From Antarcticimicrobium sp. (GTDB lineage: Bacteria; Pseudomonadota; Alphaproteobacteria; Rhodobacterales; Rhodobacteraceae): a stretch of 58,243 nt of DNA. A program made the position numbers and the translations under genes. Each line of letters begins with the position of its first letter. The first letter of the stretch is position 1. The stretch is taken from NCBI RefSeq assembly GCF_029212575.1, contig NZ_JARGPK010000030.1:1-58243 (forward strand), given 5' to 3'. The notes beneath the pieces were generated by a model. It made no database searches and was not told the DNA's origin. It saw only the letters and a program-made list of their open reading frames with translations. Positions 55,643 to 58,243 of the stretch are shown here, one piece after another.

Positions 55643-56509
55643 TCAGCGCCGCACCAGCTCCTCATAGGCCTGGGCGATGTCACGGGTGAGCGCGCCGACC
55701 TCGAAGGTGTAATCGGCGATCTGGCCGACCGGGGTGACCTCGGCGGCAGTGCCGGTCAGCCAGCATTGCTCGAACCCTTCCAGCTCATTGGGTTCGATGT
55801 GGCGTTCATAGACCCGGATTCCCTTTTCCTTGAGCAGGGCGATCACGGTCTGGCGGGTGATCCCGTTCAGGAAACTGTCGGGCAGCGGCGTATACACCTC
55901 TCCATCCTTGACGAAGAAGATGTTGGCGCCGGTGCATTCGGCCACATAGCCGCGATAATCCATGAACAGCGCGTCCGAGAATCCCTGGGCCTCGGCGGCG
56001 TGCTTGGACATGGTGCAGATCATGTAGAGGCCGGCGGCCTTGGCGTGCACCGGGATCGTCTCGGGGCTGGGCCGTTTCCAGCGCGAGATGCCGATCTTGG
56101 CGCCCGTGGTCTTGGCGTCGCCGTAATAGGCGCCCCATTCCCAGCCGGCCACCGCCAGGCGCACCGGGTTGCGCGCCGCCGAGACGCCCATATCCTCGCC
56201 CGCGCCACGCCAGGCCACCGCGCGCACATAGGCGTCGGTCCAACCGTTGGCCTTGAGCATTGCATATTTCGCCGCCTCGATCTCTTCGACCGAATAGGGG
56301 ATCTCCATGTCCAGAAGCTGTGCCGAATTGCGCAGCCTGCGGGAGTGTTCGACGCCCTTGAAGATCTTGCCGCTATAGCACCGCTCGCCCTCGAATACCG
56401 AGCTGGCATAATGCAGCGCGTGGGTCAGGATATGTACGTTCGCCTCACGCCAGTCAATCAACTGGCCATCCATCCAGATCTTGCCGTCGCGGTCATCATA
56501 TCCCGACAT
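55643..56509 (-). CDS. ilvE: branched-chain amino acid aminotransferase
   Basis: A 288-residue class IV PLP aminotransferase for leucine, isoleucine and valine. It shows HYASSVFEGERCY, YVRAVAWRGAGEDMG, the PLP-lysine-containing stretch HAKAAGLYMICTMSKHAAEA, YRGYVAECTGANIFFV, and FLNGITRQTVIALLKE. The ATG at 56509 gives the standard length. Divergent from the MarR/response-regulator pair, with direct-repeat half-sites between. Confidence 0.95.
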   Translation of the reverse strand: MSGYDDRDGKIWMDGQLIDWREANVHILTHALHYASSVFEGERCYSGKIFKGVEHSRRLRNSAQLLDMEIPYSVEEIEAAKYAMLKANGWTDAYVRAVAWRGAGEDMGVSAARNPVRLAVAGWEWGAYYGDAKTTGAKIGISRWKRPSPETIPVHAKAAGLYMICTMSKHAAEAQGFSDALFMDYRGYVAECTGANIFFVKDGEVYTPLPDSFLNGITRQTVIALLKEKGIRVYERHIEPNELEGFEQCWLTGTAAEVTPVGQIADYTFEVGALTRDIAQAYEELVRR

Positions 56510-56551
56510 TGCACATTCTCCATTCTTCTGTGCGTTTCCTTTTGTTGCAAT

Positions 56552-56641
56552 TTTACGTCCGGGTCGGACATAAAGTTGCGCAAAAGATGCGATTCGATAT
56601 CGGTCCGGTCTTGGAATGTCAATAAGACTGACGTAAAGTCG
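56552..56641. promoter_or_regulatory. paired palindrome and direct repeat between ilvE and the MarR gene
   Basis: TTTACGTCCG, GGT, CGGACATAAA (56552-56574) is an inverted repeat with one mismatch. Its right half, GACATAAAGTTG (56567-56578), recurs as GACGTAAAGTCG (56630-56641), 63 bp away, about six helical turns. The arrangement suits cooperative binding by a dimeric regulator such as the adjacent MarR protein. Confidence 0.5.
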
Positions 56642-56673
56642 GAGTGACGCGGTAAGAAAGGCTGCCAGCAGGG

Positions 56674-57198
56674 ATGGGCACAACCATGACGGACGGGCGC
56701 ACGGCGCAGGTGCACAGTGGCGAGAGCCTGCTGTTTCTCACCGACGAGCAATTGCGGCAGGGCATCGAGGCGATGTTCTTTGCCTATCGCGGGTTCACCG
56801 CCGATCCCGACCGCATCCTGGCCGAGCTGGCCTATGGCCGGGCGCATCACCGGGCGATCCATTTCATCAACCGCGCGCCGGGCACCACGGTGAACAACCT
56901 GCTGGCCATCCTCGGCGTGACCAAGCAGTCGCTGAACCGGGTGCTGCGCACGCTGATCGCCGACGGGCTGGTGGAAAGCCGGGTCGGCACCCTCGACAAG
57001 CGCGAGCGCCATCTCTTCCTGACCGAGGACGGGCACGCGCTTGAGGCGAGGCTCTCGGACGCCCAGCGCGCCCGGATGCGCGTCGCCTTCCGCGAGGCCG
57101 GTCCGGAGGCGGTGGCGGGGTTCCGCAAGGTGCTGGAGGCGATGATGGATGCCGACATGCGCCGCTGCTACCTGCGGCTGAAGGACAACAGCGGATGA
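56674..57198 (+). CDS. petP: MarR-family transcriptional regulator, PetP-like
   Basis: A 174-residue winged-helix regulator. AELAYGRAHHRAIHFINRAP, TVNNLLAILGVTKQSLNRVL and GLVESRVGTLDKRERHLFLT cover the DNA-binding region and wing. The pairing with a response regulator by an ATGA overlap is the petP-petR arrangement of Rhodobacter capsulatus, where these genes precede petABC and are needed for its expression. Here no petABC follows within the window. The start may be this ATG or the one at 56686. Confidence 0.75.
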   Translation: MGTTMTDGRTAQVHSGESLLFLTDEQLRQGIEAMFFAYRGFTADPDRILAELAYGRAHHRAIHFINRAPGTTVNNLLAILGVTKQSLNRVLRTLIADGLVESRVGTLDKRERHLFLTEDGHALEARLSDAQRARMRVAFREAGPEAVAGFRKVLEAMMDADMRRCYLRLKDNSG

Positions 57199-57896
57199 GT
57201 GGGATGGACGCCCATCTGCTGATCGTGGACGATGACGAGCGGATCCGCGATCTGCTGAGGAAGTTCCTGATACGTAACGGGTTCCTGGTATCCGTTGCGC
57301 GCGACGCCGCACATGCGCGGCGGGTTCTGGCCGGGCTCGAGTTCGACCTGATCGTGATGGACGTGATGATGCCGGGCGAGGACGGGGTGAGCCTGACCCG
57401 GTCTCTGCGCGAGACGCTGGGCACGCCGATCCTGCTGTTGACCGCGCGCGGTGAGACCGAGCACCGGATCGCCGGGCTGGAGGCGGGGGCCGACGATTAC
57501 CTGGCCAAGCCGTTCGAGCCCAAGGAACTGTTGCTCAGGATCAACGCGATCCTGCGGCGGATGCCGGACATCCCGGCGGCGCAGACGGTGCCCAAGATCC
57601 TGTCCCTCGGCCCGATCCGCTATGACATCGAGCGCGGCGAGATGTGGCGGGGAGAGGACCTGGTCCGGCTGACCGCCACCGAAAACCAGCTGATGCGCAT
57701 CTTTTCCGCCTGCCCGGGCGAGCCGGTGAGCCGCGCCAAGCTGGTCGAGGACCTGGGCCGCGACCGGGGCCAGGCGCAGGAGCGGGCGGTGGACGTGCAG
57801 ATCACGAGGCTGCGGCGCAAGATCGAGACCGACCCGAAACAGCCGCGCTACCTGCAGACGGTGCGCGGGGCGGGTTACATGCTGGCGCCGGATTGA
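57195..57896 (+). CDS. petR: OmpR-family response regulator, PetR-like
   Basis: A 233-residue two-domain response regulator. The receiver has the acidic pocket LIVDDDER, the phosphoacceptor D56 in DLIVMDVMMPGEDG, the T in LLLTARG and the K in YLAKPFEPKEL. The C-terminal winged helix (VRLTATENQLMRIFSACPGE, RGQAQERAVDVQITRLRRKI, RYLQTVRGAGYML) is OmpR-type. No histidine kinase gene is adjacent. It is coupled to the MarR gene and followed directly by IS remains. Confidence 0.93.
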   Translation: MSGMDAHLLIVDDDERIRDLLRKFLIRNGFLVSVARDAAHARRVLAGLEFDLIVMDVMMPGEDGVSLTRSLRETLGTPILLLTARGETEHRIAGLEAGADDYLAKPFEPKELLLRINAILRRMPDIPAAQTVPKILSLGPIRYDIERGEMWRGEDLVRLTATENQLMRIFSACPGEPVSRAKLVEDLGRDRGQAQERAVDVQITRLRRKIETDPKQPRYLQTVRGAGYMLAPD

Positions 57897-57958
57897 GGGA
57901 GGAACTTCTTGACCGCTTCCAATATTCCAAAAGCCTTTGTCATCATGCCGTGCCGGAC

Positions 57959-57987
57959 GGTGGCTCTTTTTTGCATCGAGAGCCACC
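57959..57987. other. stem-loop between petR and the IS remnant
   Basis: GGTGGCTCT and AGAGCCACC form a perfect 9-bp stem with an 11-base T-rich loop. It lies about 60 bp after the petR stop. There is no T-run after the stem on either strand, so it is not a classic terminator; it may still end petR transcripts or be part of the element that brought in the transposase fragment. Confidence 0.4.
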
Positions 57988-58010
57988 AAAAGCCATAAGA
58001 CAAGAGGGGT

Positions 58011-58243
58011 CGCCTCGATACGGCTGCGGGTGTGGTATCCGGTCCATCGTTTCCAGAACGCCCTGCCATGGTATCGCGTGGCCCGGAGAATGTCGTTGCG
58101 GACCACTGCAGCCGGGCAGTCCTCTTTCCAGGGCCGTCCGTTCTTGCGGATCGGGATGATCGCGGTGGCGTCGCGCTCGATGATGGCGGCGTGGCAGCGG
58201 CGGGTGTCCTAGGGGATCCGGACGGCCAGGGTCTTCTGCCTGC
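58011..58243 (-). pseudogene. IS5-family transposase fragment (C-terminal part) with in-frame stop
   Basis: The minus strand reads DTRRCHAAIIERDATAIIPI, RKNGRPWKEDCPAAVVRNDI, LRATRYHGRAFWKRWTGYHT, RSRIEA, the C-terminal block of IS5-family transposases ending in the HRRSRVE-type motif with the last catalytic glutamate. Two defects are visible: a TAG codon (58209-58211) where intact copies have the tyrosine of GYD, and loss of homology right after RIEA at 58011. The element runs off the right edge of the window. Confidence 0.8.

Overview
This is a chromosomal segment of an alphaproteobacterium, almost certainly a Rhodobacterales (Roseobacter-clade) marine bacterium close to Ruegeria/Silicibacter. 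The evidence is high GC coding sequence, the gene order rpsT-dnaA-dnaN-recF-gyrB, a petP/petR-type regulator pair, a serC leader-type RNA, a DMSP-lyase-superfamily cupin, secreted RTX and Hint proteins, and dispersed GGAGTATTT-type intergenic repeats. The species assignment is inference; no database was searched.

Layout. Positions 1-1.5 kb: an IS5-family transposase remnant cuts into a DUF6880-like gene. 1.5-13.8 kb: a replication and repair block on the minus strand (fpg, enoyl-CoA hydratase, rpsT, dnaA, dnaN, recF, a LysE-type exporter coupled to recF, gyrB) with ubiE-ubiB diverging from fpg, followed by a residual [4Fe-4S] ORF. 13.8-19.8 kb: thiolase with a divergent XRE-cupin regulator, the threonine-degradation pair kbl-tdh, a cysteine-synthase-fold PLP enzyme and a metallophosphoesterase. 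19.8-21.4 kb: a decayed LysR gene, a small membrane protein and the DMSP-lyase-like cupin. 21.4-25.3 kb: serine biosynthesis (serA, serC, serB). 25.3-35 kb: ArsR-SRPBCC-YCII genes, a methyltransferase facing a LysR gene, asparaginase, an IalB-like protein, rlmN, a LOG protein, an RTX protein, a dehydratase and a glyoxalase. 35-44.8 kb: lysine biosynthesis (dapD, dapE), a Hint-domain protein, an ionotropic-receptor-like protein, a DUF2064 protein, rnr and a lytic transglycosylase.

45.3-47.0 kb is the clearest accessory island: four tightly packed plus-strand genes, more AT-rich than their surroundings. They encode a TIR-domain protein with an uncharacterised C-terminal domain, a zinc-ribbon microprotein, a one-helix membrane microprotein and a 160-residue orphan. 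This looks like a candidate TIR-NADase immunity or signalling operon and is the best candidate for an undescribed system.

47.3-55.4 kb holds a polyamine-type ABC transporter (ATPase, binding protein, two unusually enlarged permeases) divergent from an ectoine-hydrolase-like M24 enzyme and a translationally coupled ArgE-like M20 deacylase. Together they suggest uptake, hydrolysis and deacylation of a small cyclic or N-acylated amino compound. The window ends with tRNA-Gly(TCC), ilvE, the petP/petR-like pair and the C-terminal remnant of another IS5-type transposase carrying an in-frame stop. No rRNA, CRISPR array or convincing oriC was found.
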